Below, piece after piece: positions 35,730 to 45,762 of a stretch of 53,016 nucleotides of DNA (the first letter of the stretch is position 1; every line of letters begins with the position of its first letter). Source of the stretch: Marinobacter antarcticus (lineage in GTDB: Bacteria; Pseudomonadota; Gammaproteobacteria; Pseudomonadales; Oleiphilaceae); contig NZ_DRGY01000133.1 in the NCBI RefSeq assembly GCF_011049865.1, positions 1-53,016 on the forward strand, given 5' to 3'. The position numbers were made by a program, and so were the translations under genes. The notes beneath the pieces are model-generated. The model saw nothing but the letters and a program-made list of their open reading frames with translations. It ran no database searches and was not told where the DNA came from.

Positions 35730-36941
35730 ATGCGGCGTGTTGTCATCACCGGTATGGGGATTGTCTCCAGCCTTGGCACCAATCAGAAAGAAGTAACTCG
35801 CTCCCTGAAGGAGTCCATACCTGGCATCGGTTTCAGTGAAGAAGCCCGTGATAACGGTTTGCGCAGCCACGTTTGTGGCCAGATTGACCTGAATCTGCCG
35901 GAATTGATTGATCGCAAACTTTTGCGCTTCATGTGTCCTGCTGCGGCTTACACGTATCTGGCAACCTGCGAAGCCATTGAACAAGCTGGCCTGAGCAAGG
36001 AACACCTCACGGCCAACAGCACCGGGGCGGTATTTGGCACGGGCGGCGCATCCACTGTCGAGCTACTGGATGCTATAGACACCCACCGTGAAAAAGGCAT
36101 TCGCAGGGTTGGTCCATATCGCGTGCCCCGCACCATGGGCAGCTCCATAAATGCCACTATCACCACAGCATTTGGCATTACCGGCATTAACTATGGCATT
36201 ACCTCGGCCTGCGCAACCAGTGCTCACGCCATCGGTCATGCGGCAGATCAGATCGCCCTCGGGCGCCAGGATGTCATGCTGGCGGGCGGCGGAGAGGATA
36301 TCCACTGGACCCTGAGCCTGATGTTCGATGCCATGGGCGCGCTCTCTACCAAGTACAACGACACCCCGGGAATGGCATCGCGCACCTACGATAAAGATCG
36401 CGATGGCTTTGTTATCTCCGGCGGCGGCGGCACACTAGTGCTTGAAGCTCTGGAACATGCGGAAGCGCGTGGCGCGACCATTCTTGCGGAACTGGTTGGC
36501 TTTGGTGCCACCTCAGACGGCGCCGATATGGTTGCGCCCAGTGGCGAAGGCGCAGTGCGCTGCATGCAGCAAGCCATGAAACATCTCGATGGCGACATCA
36601 GCTACATCAATACCCACGGCACCAGCACCCCCGCCGGTGACGTGACCGAGCTGAAAGCACTGAAGCAGACCTTTGGCGATAAAATCCCGCCACTCAGCTC
36701 CACCAAGCCCCTGTGCGGTCACGCACTGGGCGCAGCCGGCGTGCACGAAGCCATCTACAGCATCATTATGCAGCGGGATGGTTTTATCGCACCGTCAGCC
36801 AATATCCAGAACCTGGATGAGGGCGCAGAGGGCTATCCGATCGTGCGCGAACGGATGGACAACCAGACGCTCGATCTCGTTATGAGCAACAGCTTCGGCT
36901 TTGGCGGAACCAACGCCACACTGGTGTTCAAGAAATGCTGA
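35730..36941 (+). CDS. fabB: 3-oxoacyl-ACP synthase I
   Basis: 403 aa. Condensing enzyme of fatty acid synthesis, needed to extend the FabA product. The Cys-His-His triad is visible: C161 in [15 protein letters not shown], His in [12 protein letters not shown] and His in [13 protein letters not shown]-terminal [13 protein letters not shown] is standard. AGGAG lies 6 bases before the ATG. It is convergent with the AraC-type gene, whose stop is only 6 bp away. Confidence 0.97.
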   Translation: MRRVVITGMGIVSSLGTNQKEVTRSLKESIPGIGFSEEARDNGLRSHVCGQIDLNLPELIDRKLLRFMCPAAAYTYLATCEAIEQAGLSKEHLTANSTGAVFGTGGASTVELLDAIDTHREKGIRRVGPYRVPRTMGSSINATITTAFGITGINYGITSACATSAHAIGHAADQIALGRQDVMLAGGGEDIHWTLSLMFDAMGALSTKYNDTPGMASRTYDKDRDGFVISGGGGTLVLEALEHAEARGATILAELVGFGATSDGADMVAPSGEGAVRCMQQAMKHLDGDISYINTHGTSTPAGDVTELKALKQTFGDKIPPLSSTKPLCGHALGAAGVHEAIYSIIMQRDGFIAPSANIQNLDEGAEGYPIVRERMDNQTLDLVMSNSFGFGGTNATLVFKKC

Positions 36942-36947
36942 TGACCG

Positions 36948-37328
36948 TCAGGAGCGCCTGATAGAGCGATATTCAGCCGGGGAAGTGCCCATCCAGCGCT
37001 TGAAAGCCCGGCTGAATGCGCTCAGTTCTGAAAACCCGAGCTGCTCGGCGATTTCTACCAGCGGCTTGGTTTTATCCTGCATATACGTCAACGCCTGCTT
37101 ACGGCGCACATCTTCCAATAAGCGAGCAAAGGTTAAACCCTCTCGTTTCAGTTTCTTGTGAAGCGTGTAGCGACTCATATGTAACTGTGACGACACCACG
37201 TCAACGCCCACCTTGCCGCGGGCAAGTTGAATGCTGATCAGTGAACGCACCTTGTTACTCAATGAAACCCGCACCACCTCTGAGTCCAGAGGTTCTGATG
37301 CCATCTTACCGCTCTCCTCATTCATCAA
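36948..37328 (-). CDS. Stand-alone AraC-type DNA-binding domain protein
   Basis: 126 aa, only the two helix-turn-helix motifs of AraC/XylS proteins: VDVVSSQLHMSRYTLHKKLK and LVEIAEQLGFSELSAFSRAF, ending in the family RWMGTSPAEYR. The 200-residue N-terminal sensing domain found in full-length relatives is absent. The first 25 residues are short and acidic. It may be a small DNA-binding regulator like SoxS or MarA, or the surviving end of a longer gene; no trace of the missing part is seen in the 300 bp upstream. The target is unknown. Confidence 0.75.
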   Translation of the reverse strand: MMNEESGKMASEPLDSEVVRVSLSNKVRSLISIQLARGKVGVDVVSSQLHMSRYTLHKKLKREGLTFARLLEDVRRKQALTYMQDKTKPLVEIAEQLGFSELSAFSRAFKRWMGTSPAEYRSIRRS

Positions 37329-37643
37329 TGCCGACCCACTCTCTTCGGTTTACTTCGACTTGCAGCGTACACATGTTAGCTGAAAATAATCAAAAAGTCG
37401 TTTGGGCGGAATCAAGACCCTCGTACAAACTCGTATCCCAGGCGCGCTGCGCCCGTCAGGTTTGGCCTCGGCCGGTTGTATTACGTTATAATCAGCGTTC
37501 CCGCAATTTAATACCTGACTAATTTAGTCTGGTATTGTACAATCACGAACCAGAAGTAACATATCAGCCGCCGCGATCCCACAGGGTTGCCGGCAAACTA
37601 AAGGGCCTCAGAGCCCCCGATGAGAGAATACGGAGCGACGATC
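37329..37643 (+). promoter_or_regulatory. suf operon control region with a type-1 IscR operator
   Basis: The element at 37511-37535 is ATACCTGACT, then AATTT, then AGTCTGGTAT, which fits the type-1 IscR consensus (ATA-SYY-GACT ... AGTC-RRS-TAT) at nearly every position. Overlapping it is a promoter: -35 CTGACT (37515-37520), 17-bp spacer, -10 TACAAT (37538-37543). Repression by holo-IscR and relief under iron or oxidative stress would follow. No iscR lies in the window upstream of sufB. GGAG (37632) is the sufB ribosome site. Nothing else is recognised. Confidence 0.82.
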
Positions 37644-39092
37644 ATGGCGACCACCGAACAAGAGGTGAACGAACTGATCAAACGGGAATACGAACACGGT
37701 TTTGTAACAGAAATCGAAACGGATACGTTCGAGCCTGGTTTGAATGAAGACGTTATCGCCCGCCTTTCTGCAATCAAGAAAGAGCCGGAATTCATGCTGG
37801 AGTGGCGCCTGAAAGCCTATCGTCGCTGGCTGGAAATGAAAGAGCCGAACTGGGCGCATGTGGGCTACCCGAAAATCGATTACAACTCGATTTCCTACTA
37901 CTCAGCCCCCAAGCGCAAAGAAGACATGCCCCAGAGCCTCGACGATATTGATCCCGAGCTCCTCAGAACCTACGAAAAACTGGGCATTCCTTTGCATGAG
38001 CGCGCTCAGCTCGCAGGCGTGGCAGTAGACGCAGTATTTGATTCCGTTTCCGTAGCCACCACCTTCAAGGAACCGCTGGCAAAAGCCGGCGTTATTTTCT
38101 GCTCCATCTCCGAAGCCGTGCGCGATTATCCCGAGCTGGTTCAGAAATACCTGGGCTCGGTTGTGCCCCACACGGACAACTACTTCGCCGGGCTGAACGC
38201 CGCCGTCTTCTCCGACGGAACCTTTGTCTACGTTCCCAAAGGCGTGCGCTGCCCCATGGAACTGTCTACCTACTTCCGCATCAACGCGGCAAACACCGGC
38301 CAGTTCGAGCGCACGCTGATCATCGCCGACGAAGGCAGCTACGTCAGCTATCTCGAAGGCTGCACAGCACCCATGCGCGACGAAAACCAGCTGCACGCAG
38401 CGGTGGTCGAACTGGTCGCGTTGGACGATGCCCAGATCAAATACTCCACGGTACAGAACTGGTATCCGGGCGATGAAAACGGCAAAGGCGGCATCTTTAA
38501 CTTTGTCACCAAACGCGCGGCCTGTATCGGCAAGAACTCCAAGGTGTCCTGGACGCAGGTTGAAACAGGTTCCGCAGTTACCTGGAAGTATCCCAGCTGC
38601 ATCCTGCGCGGTGAAAACAGCGTTGGCGAGTTCTACTCAGTGGCACTCACCCACAATTACCAGCAAGCAGACACAGGCACCAAGATGATTCATCTGGGCA
38701 AAAACACGTCCAGCACCATCATCTCCAAGGGTATTTCAGCGGGCAAAAGCTCCAATACCTATCGCGGCCTGGTTAAATTTGGCCCCCGTGCCGAGGGCGC
38801 GCGTAACTTCACTCAGTGTGATTCGCTTTTGATTGGCGACCGCTGTGGCGCGCACACCTTCCCGTACATCGAGAGCTTGAATAAATCCGCGATCGTGGAA
38901 CACGAGGCGACCACATCCAAGGTCAGCGACGAGCAGATGTTTCTGTGCCGGCAACGTGGTATCGATCCGGAACAGGCCGTTTCCATGATTGTGAACGGTT
39001 TCTGCAAAGAAGTTTTCAAGGAGCTTCCCATGGAGTTTGCGGTTGAAGCCGGCAAGCTACTGGAAGTGAGCCTGGAAGGTTCGGTCGGTTAA
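37644..39092 (+). CDS. sufB: Fe-S cluster scaffold protein SufB
   Basis: 482 aa from the ATG at 37644, chosen for the GGAG eight bases upstream and the family-like [20 protein letters not shown] start. SufB builds Fe-S clusters in a complex with SufC and SufD. Signature parts are [36 protein letters not shown] and the C-terminal beta-helix with [18 protein letters not shown] and [13 protein letters not shown]. First gene of the suf operon; an IscR-type site lies about 110 bp ahead. It is likely under iron and oxidative-stress control. Confidence 0.97.
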   Translation: MATTEQEVNELIKREYEHGFVTEIETDTFEPGLNEDVIARLSAIKKEPEFMLEWRLKAYRRWLEMKEPNWAHVGYPKIDYNSISYYSAPKRKEDMPQSLDDIDPELLRTYEKLGIPLHERAQLAGVAVDAVFDSVSVATTFKEPLAKAGVIFCSISEAVRDYPELVQKYLGSVVPHTDNYFAGLNAAVFSDGTFVYVPKGVRCPMELSTYFRINAANTGQFERTLIIADEGSYVSYLEGCTAPMRDENQLHAAVVELVALDDAQIKYSTVQNWYPGDENGKGGIFNFVTKRAACIGKNSKVSWTQVETGSAVTWKYPSCILRGENSVGEFYSVALTHNYQQADTGTKMIHLGKNTSSTIISKGISAGKSSNTYRGLVKFGPRAEGARNFTQCDSLLIGDRCGAHTFPYIESLNKSAIVEHEATTSKVSDEQMFLCRQRGIDPEQAVSMIVNGFCKEVFKELPMEFAVEAGKLLEVSLEGSVG

Positions 39093-39162
39093 CACCGAAG
39101 GAACCCGAAGCATCGCGCAAGCAAACAGAATTCAGACGGTTAAAAAAGAGAGAAGCCTACAC

Positions 39163-39951
39163 ATGCTGAGCATCAAAAACCTGCACGCATCCGTTGAGGG
39201 CAAAGAGATCCTCAAAGGCATCAACCTGGAGATCAACGCCGGGGAAGTCCATGCCATTATGGGCCCGAACGGCTCGGGCAAAAGTACGCTCGCCCAGGTG
39301 CTCGCAGGTAACGACGCATTTGACGTTACCTCAGGTGAGGTCACGCTGAACGGCGACAACCTGCTTGAAAAAGAAACCGAGGCGCGCGCCCGCGATGGCG
39401 TATTTCTGGCGTTTCAATACCCGGTCGAGATTCCCGGCGTCAGCAACTTGCAGTTCATGCGCACCGCAGTGAATTCCATGCGCCACCATAGAGGTGAGTC
39501 GGAAATGAACGCGGCTGAATTTATGAAGCTGGCCCGGGAAGTATCAAAGCAAGTAGACCTGGACCCCGCGTTTCTCAAGCGCGGCGTAAACGAAGGTTTT
39601 TCCGGCGGCGAGAAGAAGCGTAACGAAATCATGCAGGCCCTGTTGCTGCAGCCAAAGCTGGCCATTCTGGATGAAACCGACTCCGGGCTTGATATCGACG
39701 CCCTCAAGGTGGTTGCAGACGGCGTTAACGCCCTGCGCTCCAAAGACCGTGGCATTCTTATGATCACGCACTACCAGCGCCTGCTTGATCACATTGTGCC
39801 GGATTATGTGCACGTTCTGGCCGAGGGGCGGATCGTGAAATCCGGTGGTCGCGAACTGGCCCTGGAGCTTGAAGACCGCGGCTATGGCTGGCTTGGCATA
39901 AAAGACGAAGCAACGGACGCCGATTCAGCGCTCTCCAATTCAGCCCACTAA
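39163..39951 (+). CDS. sufC: Fe-S assembly ATPase SufC
   Basis: 262 aa, ABC-type ATPase. Walker A GPNGSGKST, Q-loop FLAFQYPVEIPGVSN, signature FSGGEKKRNEIMQ, Walker B KLAILDETDSGLD, and the H-loop in MITHYQRLL. It drives the SufBCD scaffold. The Walker B variant DETDSGLD is normal for SufC. GAGAGAAG precedes the ATG. Between sufB (70-bp gap) and sufD (12-bp gap). Confidence 0.97.
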   Translation: MLSIKNLHASVEGKEILKGINLEINAGEVHAIMGPNGSGKSTLAQVLAGNDAFDVTSGEVTLNGDNLLEKETEARARDGVFLAFQYPVEIPGVSNLQFMRTAVNSMRHHRGESEMNAAEFMKLAREVSKQVDLDPAFLKRGVNEGFSGGEKKRNEIMQALLLQPKLAILDETDSGLDIDALKVVADGVNALRSKDRGILMITHYQRLLDHIVPDYVHVLAEGRIVKSGGRELALELEDRGYGWLGIKDEATDADSALSNSAH

Positions 39952-39963
39952 GGAGACCGGGGA

Positions 39964-41250
39964 ATGAAACCAGCACCAACTCTTTCCACCGCGTTCCTGC
40001 ACCCGGCCGGTCAAGCGCTTCCAGAACCGTTGCTCGCCCTGCGCAAGCAACGGGGAGCCGCTTTGGTCGACATGCCCCTGCCAACGCGTAAAACGGAAAA
40101 CTGGAAGTACTCCAGCAAGTACCTCAAGCTGACCGACGAAATGGCCAGCTCCTTGCCGATCAATGGCAAAGCGGGCAGTGCACTGGCGGTTCCGGGTTAC
40201 AAAGTTGTATTCATCAATGGCATGGTGATTCCGGAAGCTTGTGAATACCCGGACTTGAACAACATTCTCATCCAGCGTTTTGGCGACCTTTCCGATGCCG
40301 AAGCCAGCGAACTGGCTGAGCGCCTCGACAGCACCCTGGACAAAAAAGCCGTGCAACTGGCCGGCTTGAACTCGGCCCGCTTTGAAGATGGCCTGGTGAT
40401 TCGCCTGAAACCGGATGCGGTGCTTGACCAGCCCCTGTTTATTATTCATGAGGTGACCGCAGGCCACAGTGGGTCGGCGTTTCCGCGCATCTTTGTCGAT
40501 GCGGGTCGCAACAGCAAGATCACTCTGGTTGAAGAGTATATTTCCAGCGGCCAGGAAGCGGTCATGGTGAATACGGTCACCGAGTTTAATCTTGCGGAAG
40601 GTGCGAACGTTACCAATATCCGTCTGAGCATGGACGGTGAGAACGTGCAACACATAGGCGCCACGGGCGTGCTGCAGCAGCGCAGCTCACGCTTTGAAAG
40701 CCACTGCGTAGGCTTTGGCGGCCCTCTTCGGCGCCATGATCTGCAAGTGCGACTTGAAGGTGAAGGCGCTGAATGCAAGCTCAACGGCGTGGTCGTTACC
40801 CAGGGCACCCAGCATTACGACAACCACACCACCATTGAGCATGTGGCACCCCACTGCGACAGCGAAGAAACCTATCGCAACATTGCCGCAGACAAGTCCC
40901 ACGCTGTGTTCAACGGCCGGATTCATATTCATCAGGACGCACAGAAGTCCAATGCGAATATGAACAACAAAAATCTGTTGCTTAACACAGGTGCGGAAAT
41001 AGACACCAAGCCTGAACTGGAAATTTATGCAGACGACGTCAAATGTGCCCACGGCGCAACCATCGGCCAGCTCGACGAAGAATCACTGTTTTATCTGGTG
41101 TCACGGGGCATTAGCCGCCGCGAAGCCAACGTGCTGCTGACTATGGCTTTCATCAACGAGTTGGTGGCCCAGATTCCGGTAGACGCCGTAAAAGACACGG
41201 TGCAAACCCATCTTAACCAGTTCTTTGATCAGACATTTCAGGAGGCCTGA
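39964..41250 (+). CDS. sufD: Fe-S assembly protein SufD
   Basis: 428 aa. Paralogue of SufB; the C-terminal beta-helix contains HYDNHTTIEHVAPHCDSEET, NKNLLLNTGAEIDTKPELEI, and KCAHGATIGQLDEESLFYL (conserved His involved in the complex). The N-terminal helical part has RKTENWKYSSKYLK. It works with SufB and SufC in the SufBC2D complex and helps iron entry. Followed five bases later by sufS. Confidence 0.96.
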   Translation: MKPAPTLSTAFLHPAGQALPEPLLALRKQRGAALVDMPLPTRKTENWKYSSKYLKLTDEMASSLPINGKAGSALAVPGYKVVFINGMVIPEACEYPDLNNILIQRFGDLSDAEASELAERLDSTLDKKAVQLAGLNSARFEDGLVIRLKPDAVLDQPLFIIHEVTAGHSGSAFPRIFVDAGRNSKITLVEEYISSGQEAVMVNTVTEFNLAEGANVTNIRLSMDGENVQHIGATGVLQQRSSRFESHCVGFGGPLRRHDLQVRLEGEGAECKLNGVVVTQGTQHYDNHTTIEHVAPHCDSEETYRNIAADKSHAVFNGRIHIHQDAQKSNANMNNKNLLLNTGAEIDTKPELEIYADDVKCAHGATIGQLDEESLFYLVSRGISRREANVLLTMAFINELVAQIPVDAVKDTVQTHLNQFFDQTFQEA

Positions 41251-41255
41251 CCGGT

Positions 41256-42509
41256 ATGAACGACCTGTCTGTGGCAAACACAGCAACCCGCAAGGCGTTT
41301 GATGTACACGCCATTCGCCGGGATTTTCCGATCCTGTCTCAACAGGTGAACGGAAAGCCGCTGGTGTATCTGGATAACGGTGCGTCGGCGCAAAAGCCAA
41401 CGGCCGTTCTGGATGCCATGGATCGCTATTACCGGGAAATGCACTCCAATGTTCATCGGGGTGCTCACACCCTGGGCGACCGTGCAACCACGGCGTTTGA
41501 GGGTGCCCGGGAAACCGTTCGCAGCTTTTTGAATGCGCCTAGCACGCAGGAGATTATCTGGACACGGGGCACCACCGAAGCCATCAATCTGGTGGCGAAC
41601 GGTCTTGCGCCCCGCCTCAATGCCGGTGATGAGATTCTGGTGAGCTGCATGGAACACCACGCCAACATTGTGCCCTGGCAGATGATCGCCGAGCGCACTG
41701 GCGCAAAAGTGGTTCCGATTCAGGTGACGCCAGAAGGCGAACTGGATCTCGACTCGTTCAACAGCCTGCTGAACGATCGCACCCGAGTGCTGGCCATTAC
41801 CCATGTTTCCAACGTATTGGGCACGATCAACCCGGTTGTCAATATGGTTAAACAGGCCAAAGCCCGTGGCATCATCACGCTGCTTGATGGCGCTCAGGCG
41901 GTTCCGCACTTTCAACCAGACGTGCAAGCCCTGGGCTGCGATTTCTACGTGTTTTCGGCCCATAAACTGTTCGGCCCCACGGGCATTGGCGTGCTCTACG
42001 GCAAAGCTGCGTTGCTCGAAGAAATGCCCCCGTACCAGGGCGGCGGCGAGATGATTGAGCGAGTATCCTTCGCAGGGACGACCTGGAACACACTGCCCTA
42101 CAAATTTGAAGCCGGCACACCGGCTATCGCTGAGGCCGTCGGCCTTGGCGCGGCTATCGACTACGTGAGCCGTCTAGACCGAAAAGCAATGGAAGCGGCC
42201 GAAAACGCCTTGCTGGAACGCGCCAATCGCCTGATTGAAACCGTTCCGGGCATGTCGGTTATTGGCACCGCAAAGCTCAAAGTTCCGGTGATGTCCTTTA
42301 AAATTGAGGGTTTGCACCCCAGTGATATAGGCACGTTGCTGGATCAGCAAGGCATCGCCATTCGCACTGGCCATCACTGCGCCATGCCGCTGATGGATTT
42401 CTACGGAGTTCCCGGTACAGCCCGGGCCTCTTTCGCGTTCTATAATACGTTGGACGAGGTGGATCAATTGTTTACCGCCTTGCAAAAAATCCAGCGCCTG
42501 TTTGCCTGA
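41256..42509 (+). CDS. sufS: Cysteine desulfurase SufS
   Basis: 417 aa, group II PLP-dependent desulfurase. The PLP lysine is in FSAHKLFGPTGIGVLYG and the catalytic Cys is C375 in RTGHHCAMPLMDFYG. MEHHANIVPWQ and DGAQAVPH hold PLP contacts. It takes sulfur from cysteine and passes it to SufE, which is encoded at the end of the operon. N-terminal RRDFPILSQQVNGKPLVYLD is typical. Confidence 0.97.
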   Translation: MNDLSVANTATRKAFDVHAIRRDFPILSQQVNGKPLVYLDNGASAQKPTAVLDAMDRYYREMHSNVHRGAHTLGDRATTAFEGARETVRSFLNAPSTQEIIWTRGTTEAINLVANGLAPRLNAGDEILVSCMEHHANIVPWQMIAERTGAKVVPIQVTPEGELDLDSFNSLLNDRTRVLAITHVSNVLGTINPVVNMVKQAKARGIITLLDGAQAVPHFQPDVQALGCDFYVFSAHKLFGPTGIGVLYGKAALLEEMPPYQGGGEMIERVSFAGTTWNTLPYKFEAGTPAIAEAVGLGAAIDYVSRLDRKAMEAAENALLERANRLIETVPGMSVIGTAKLKVPVMSFKIEGLHPSDIGTLLDQQGIAIRTGHHCAMPLMDFYGVPGTARASFAFYNTLDEVDQLFTALQKIQRLFA

Positions 42510-42522
42510 CGGAGGTAGCACT

Positions 42523-42876
42523 ATGACAGCTGAAGTCTTTACTCCAATCGTTGGCGTTACCATGACGCCCAGTGCCGTCAAGCACGTGCGCAAGCAACTC
42601 GACAAAAAAGCCGATGCCAGCGGCATTCGTTTGGCGATTCGGAAAAGCGGGTGTTCGGGCTTTAAATACGAAACCCAGTGGGTTGATGAAGCCGAATCCG
42701 ACGACAGGGTGTTTCACATCGATGGCGTTGACGTGTTTGTGAAAGAAGAACACCTGTCCATGGTGAACGGCATCGAAATCGACTTTGTTACCGAGGGTGT
42801 GAACTCGATGTTCCAGTTCCGCAACCCGAACGCCACCGCCGAGTGCGGGTGTGGTGAGAGCTTTACCGTAACTTGA
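42523..42876 (+). CDS. sufA: A-type Fe-S carrier protein
   Basis: 117 aa. HesB/IscA/SufA family with the three conserved Cys: one in RKSGCSGFKYE and two in the C-terminal AECGCGESF. Carries Fe-S clusters from the SufBCD scaffold to target proteins. The start at 42523 has GGAGG seven bases upstream; it lies 13 bases after the sufS stop. Could be named iscA-like; the operon position favours SufA. Confidence 0.93.
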   Translation: MTAEVFTPIVGVTMTPSAVKHVRKQLDKKADASGIRLAIRKSGCSGFKYETQWVDEAESDDRVFHIDGVDVFVKEEHLSMVNGIEIDFVTEGVNSMFQFRNPNATAECGCGESFTVT

Positions 42877-42889
42877 GGTTTAACCAGGC

Positions 42890-43432
42890 ATGCAAGAACG
42901 TGAAGTCGTCCTGACCAAACGCGAGGTGGAAGCTCGCCTTGTTCCGACCGGAACGGAAATAATGATTCCGGTCGACAGCTTCGTGACCATTACCCAGTCG
43001 CTGGGTGGCACTTTTACGGTTGCGGTTAACGGCAACCTTGCCCGCATTGAAGGCCACAACGCCGATGCCCTGGGCAAAAAGCCGCTGGAAAGCAGTTTCG
43101 ATACGCCCGCCGACGGTACCATCAACGAAAACCAGGTTTGGGAAGCCATACGCAACTGCTACGATCCGGAGATTCCGGTCAACGTTGTGGATCTGGGCCT
43201 GATTTACGAATGCCGGATAGAAAACGATACAGCCGAAGGCAACCATGTTTTCATTCTGATGACGCTCACAGCCGCGGGTTGTGGCATGGGCCCGGTCATA
43301 GCGGATGACGTGAAGGTCAAAATAGAGCACGTACCCAATGTGGACAAAGTAACGGTAGAGTTAACCTTTGATCCACCCTGGAATAACGACATGCTCACCG
43401 ACGAAGCCAAGCTTGAATTGGGAATGTTGTAA
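42890..43432 (+). CDS. sufT: Fe-S assembly factor SufT (MIP18/DUF59 family)
   Basis: 180 aa. An N-terminal part special to SufT (MIPVDSFVTITQSLGGTFTV) is joined to an MIP18-like domain (about 85-180) with YDPEIPVNVVDLGLIYE, LTLTAAGCGMGPV and LTFDPPWNNDML; the Cys in AAGCGMG is conserved. SufT helps load clusters on target enzymes. Its stop codon directly abuts the sufE ATG, so the two are coupled. Confidence 0.93.
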   Translation: MQEREVVLTKREVEARLVPTGTEIMIPVDSFVTITQSLGGTFTVAVNGNLARIEGHNADALGKKPLESSFDTPADGTINENQVWEAIRNCYDPEIPVNVVDLGLIYECRIENDTAEGNHVFILMTLTAAGCGMGPVIADDVKVKIEHVPNVDKVTVELTFDPPWNNDMLTDEAKLELGML

Positions 43433-43891
43433 ATGCCGGCGACAGAACAGGATTTTCTGAACAACCCACTCGGGAAAAACCCCACGATTGAAGACGTGCT
43501 CGACGGCTTCGAGTTTCTGGATGACTGGGAAGAGCGGTATGCGTTTATCATCGATCTTGGTAAACAACTGCCGGCGTTTCCAGACGACGCTCGGATCGAA
43601 GAAAACTACGTTCACGGGTGCCAGAGCCAGGTATGGCTCATTTCCCACTACGACGAAGCCAGCGGAAAGCTCTATCTGCTCATTGATTCCGACGCCATCA
43701 TCGTTCGCGGTCTCGCCGCCATGATTCTGGTTGCGCTGAATGACAAGTCACCCAGGGACCTGTTGGCAACGGACATCGACGAGTTGTTTGAGCGGTTGGA
43801 CCTGTTCCGCCATATCTCACCGACACGCGGCAACGGTTTACGCGCCATGATCGGCAAAATCCGCGATATAGCCTCTACCCAAGCGGCCTGA
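43433..43891 (+). CDS. sufE: Sulfur-acceptor protein SufE
   Basis: 152 aa. Accepts persulfide from SufS at C63, in ENYVHGCQSQVWL. FEFLDDWEERYAFIIDLGKQL and DIDELFERLDLFRHISPTRGNGL match the family. Last gene of the operon. The stop is 17 bp from the convergent flgT stop. Confidence 0.96.
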   Translation: MPATEQDFLNNPLGKNPTIEDVLDGFEFLDDWEERYAFIIDLGKQLPAFPDDARIEENYVHGCQSQVWLISHYDEASGKLYLLIDSDAIIVRGLAAMILVALNDKSPRDLLATDIDELFERLDLFRHISPTRGNGLRAMIGKIRDIASTQAA

Positions 43892-43907
43892 GCGATTCAC
43901 CTTTCAG

Positions 43908-45131
43908 CTACCAGATAATCGCAATGTCGTCCCGTTGAATATTAACCTGCCCGCCAACCTGGGGCATGAGGCCGTTGCTGAAATCCGGATGAACGTTGTT
44001 GAGCGTGACTTTCATCTGGCTGTCGCTGAGCTCTGGCGTTCCGCCCAACGAGTCGAAATAACGGGCACTGCGATAAAGATGCAGTTCATCCCCTGGCCGC
44101 AAGCCGGCGGTGGCGCCCGATGCCAGCGTCACCCGTTGGCCGTCTACCCGGGTAATTCGGGTCATGAACGGCTGGCACGCAAGCGCTTCGGTGACCGCCT
44201 GCGTCATATCAGAGATCGCACCGGCAACCGCCTCGCCATAATGTGTTTTCCGAAACCCTGCTGAGCCAAAACCCGTAGAACTGCCCGGGCCGGCATTCCA
44301 GTCTGCCGCTGCCTCGAACCGCTGCTGGTAAACCGGTGAGCCACTGAAGCCGTCCAGAACCACCATATCCACCGCAAAACGACGGCGCATATCAGACGCA
44401 CCCATGCCCCGCTGCATCTTGTCCAGAACCGAGGAACCCCAAGCGGCCGGGTCTGCAACACCGACATCCCGAATAACGCCGGTCACCACAAACTGAACCC
44501 CCATTTCCCGGGCTACCTGAATAACATTGGTGAGGCGATTGCTACCTTGCTGAACAGTGGGAGCATTCAACAGATCGGAAAACAAACGCGAGGAGGTGGC
44601 CGAAAAAACCTGAAGATCGCCGGATTCGCGCAGGCCTTGTTGAAGCCGTTGCGGCAGTATTTCACCCGCATCATCAATACGCCCCACACGGGCCTGATCC
44701 GGGTACAAAAGCGGAAATCCTGTGACGGCCACTCGCTTTTTCAATCGGCCAGCCTCACCGCCACTGCAGCTTCCCTGCCCGGCAGAAATATCCCCACGCA
44801 CAGTGACGCGCAGCATATCGCCGGTACGATGTTCATCGATAATCTTTACGTTTCGCGCTTTGGCGCTGGAGACCAAGCGCATTCTGGACTCGGTCAGAAC
44901 GCCGTTTTCCATCGTATCTCTGGTGCTTACCTGCGACTCATACTGCAGGGCAAGATCGCGCATGGCCGCATTGCGAGCCTCAGCACGGGCAGACGCAAGA
45001 TCTTCATTATAAATGCTGGCGTGGCCCACACCTTCCAGAACAACCGCCTGAGCACTGACAACCAGCATCAGTTGCACCAGTGAACACCAAAGTGACAAGC
45101 CCACCCACCGCTTTATAAACCCGCGCATCAT
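43908..45131 (-). CDS. flgT: Flagellar assembly protein FlgT
   Basis: 407 aa with a signal peptide (LSLWCSLVQLMLVVSAQAVV). FlgT forms the H-ring around the basal body outer rings in polar-flagellated gammaproteobacteria and helps stator binding. Three domains: N (about 30-110, EGVGHASIYNEDLASARAEA), middle (about 130-310, RVAVTGFPLLYPDQA, VQFVVTGVIRDVGV) and a C-terminal SH3-like part with RITRVDGQRVTLASGATAGL. Follows flgP by 88 bp. No other flagellar genes are in the window. Confidence 0.9.
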   Translation of the reverse strand: MMRGFIKRWVGLSLWCSLVQLMLVVSAQAVVLEGVGHASIYNEDLASARAEARNAAMRDLALQYESQVSTRDTMENGVLTESRMRLVSSAKARNVKIIDEHRTGDMLRVTVRGDISAGQGSCSGGEAGRLKKRVAVTGFPLLYPDQARVGRIDDAGEILPQRLQQGLRESGDLQVFSATSSRLFSDLLNAPTVQQGSNRLTNVIQVAREMGVQFVVTGVIRDVGVADPAAWGSSVLDKMQRGMGASDMRRRFAVDMVVLDGFSGSPVYQQRFEAAADWNAGPGSSTGFGSAGFRKTHYGEAVAGAISDMTQAVTEALACQPFMTRITRVDGQRVTLASGATAGLRPGDELHLYRSARYFDSLGGTPELSDSQMKVTLNNVHPDFSNGLMPQVGGQVNIQRDDIAIIW

Positions 45132-45219
45132 TTCCTACCCGTGTTATCGATCAATTTTCCATGCTCTGGAACCGGTCTGGCCTGAAATTCTGGAGACAGC
45201 CTTTCATCCAAACCAGGTT

Positions 45220-45762
45220 CTAGTCCAGATAATAAAGGGAATCGACGCTTTTGCTCTGAACATCACCAACACCGTCGTTGTATCTGGGCAAAGGCATGGG
45301 ACAAAGATCCTGCACCTGTTCATCCGATACCTTGGACACACACGCCCGGAACCGTGGCTCCAACTTTAACTCCATCACCGTTTCAATAACGCCGTCACTG
45401 TGTTCGTTGACCGCCACCATTTTGGCGCCACGAATGTAGCTGTCTACGTAGGTGCGGAACGTATCATTGCGAAGAACAAAATCGTTCACCGTAGCGCTGC
45501 CGTAAATCACCGTGCCGTAAACCCGCTCCGCCAGATTCCGGTAAGCGTCCATTTGCGACGCCCTGCGCGCCATCAGGCGCTTGCGCGTGTTCAGCCTGTC
45601 CGCACTGACATCTTCATAAGTGCCAAAACCGCTGACCCGAACGGTAATGGGCTCGAACTGCCGGTCAGATTGCGCGCTGAGCCTGTCCCGGTCACTACCG
45701 TTCGTCGAGCAGGCCGCCAGCGTGAACGCCAAAAAGGGGATTATTAACCAGCGAGTGGCCAT
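45220..45762 (-). CDS. flgP: FlgP-like lipoprotein (LPP20 family)
   Basis: 180 aa from the ATG at 45762, which has TGGAG upstream; an earlier start would break the signal. Lipobox LAACS gives a predicted lipid-anchored outer membrane protein. The SHS2-like repeat with RRASQMDAYRNLAERVYGTV and SYIRGAKMVAVNEHSDGVIE is that of FlgP/LPP20 proteins, needed for motility in Vibrio and Campylobacter. Next gene is flgT, an order that fits flagellar outer-ring assembly. A weak sigma-54-like element (TGG then TTTTTC with GG-N10 spacing) lies about 45 bp upstream on the minus strand. Confidence 0.85.
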   Translation of the reverse strand: MATRWLIIPFLAFTLAACSTNGSDRDRLSAQSDRQFEPITVRVSGFGTYEDVSADRLNTRKRLMARRASQMDAYRNLAERVYGTVIYGSATVNDFVLRNDTFRTYVDSYIRGAKMVAVNEHSDGVIETVMELKLEPRFRACVSKVSDEQVQDLCPMPLPRYNDGVGDVQSKSVDSLYYLD

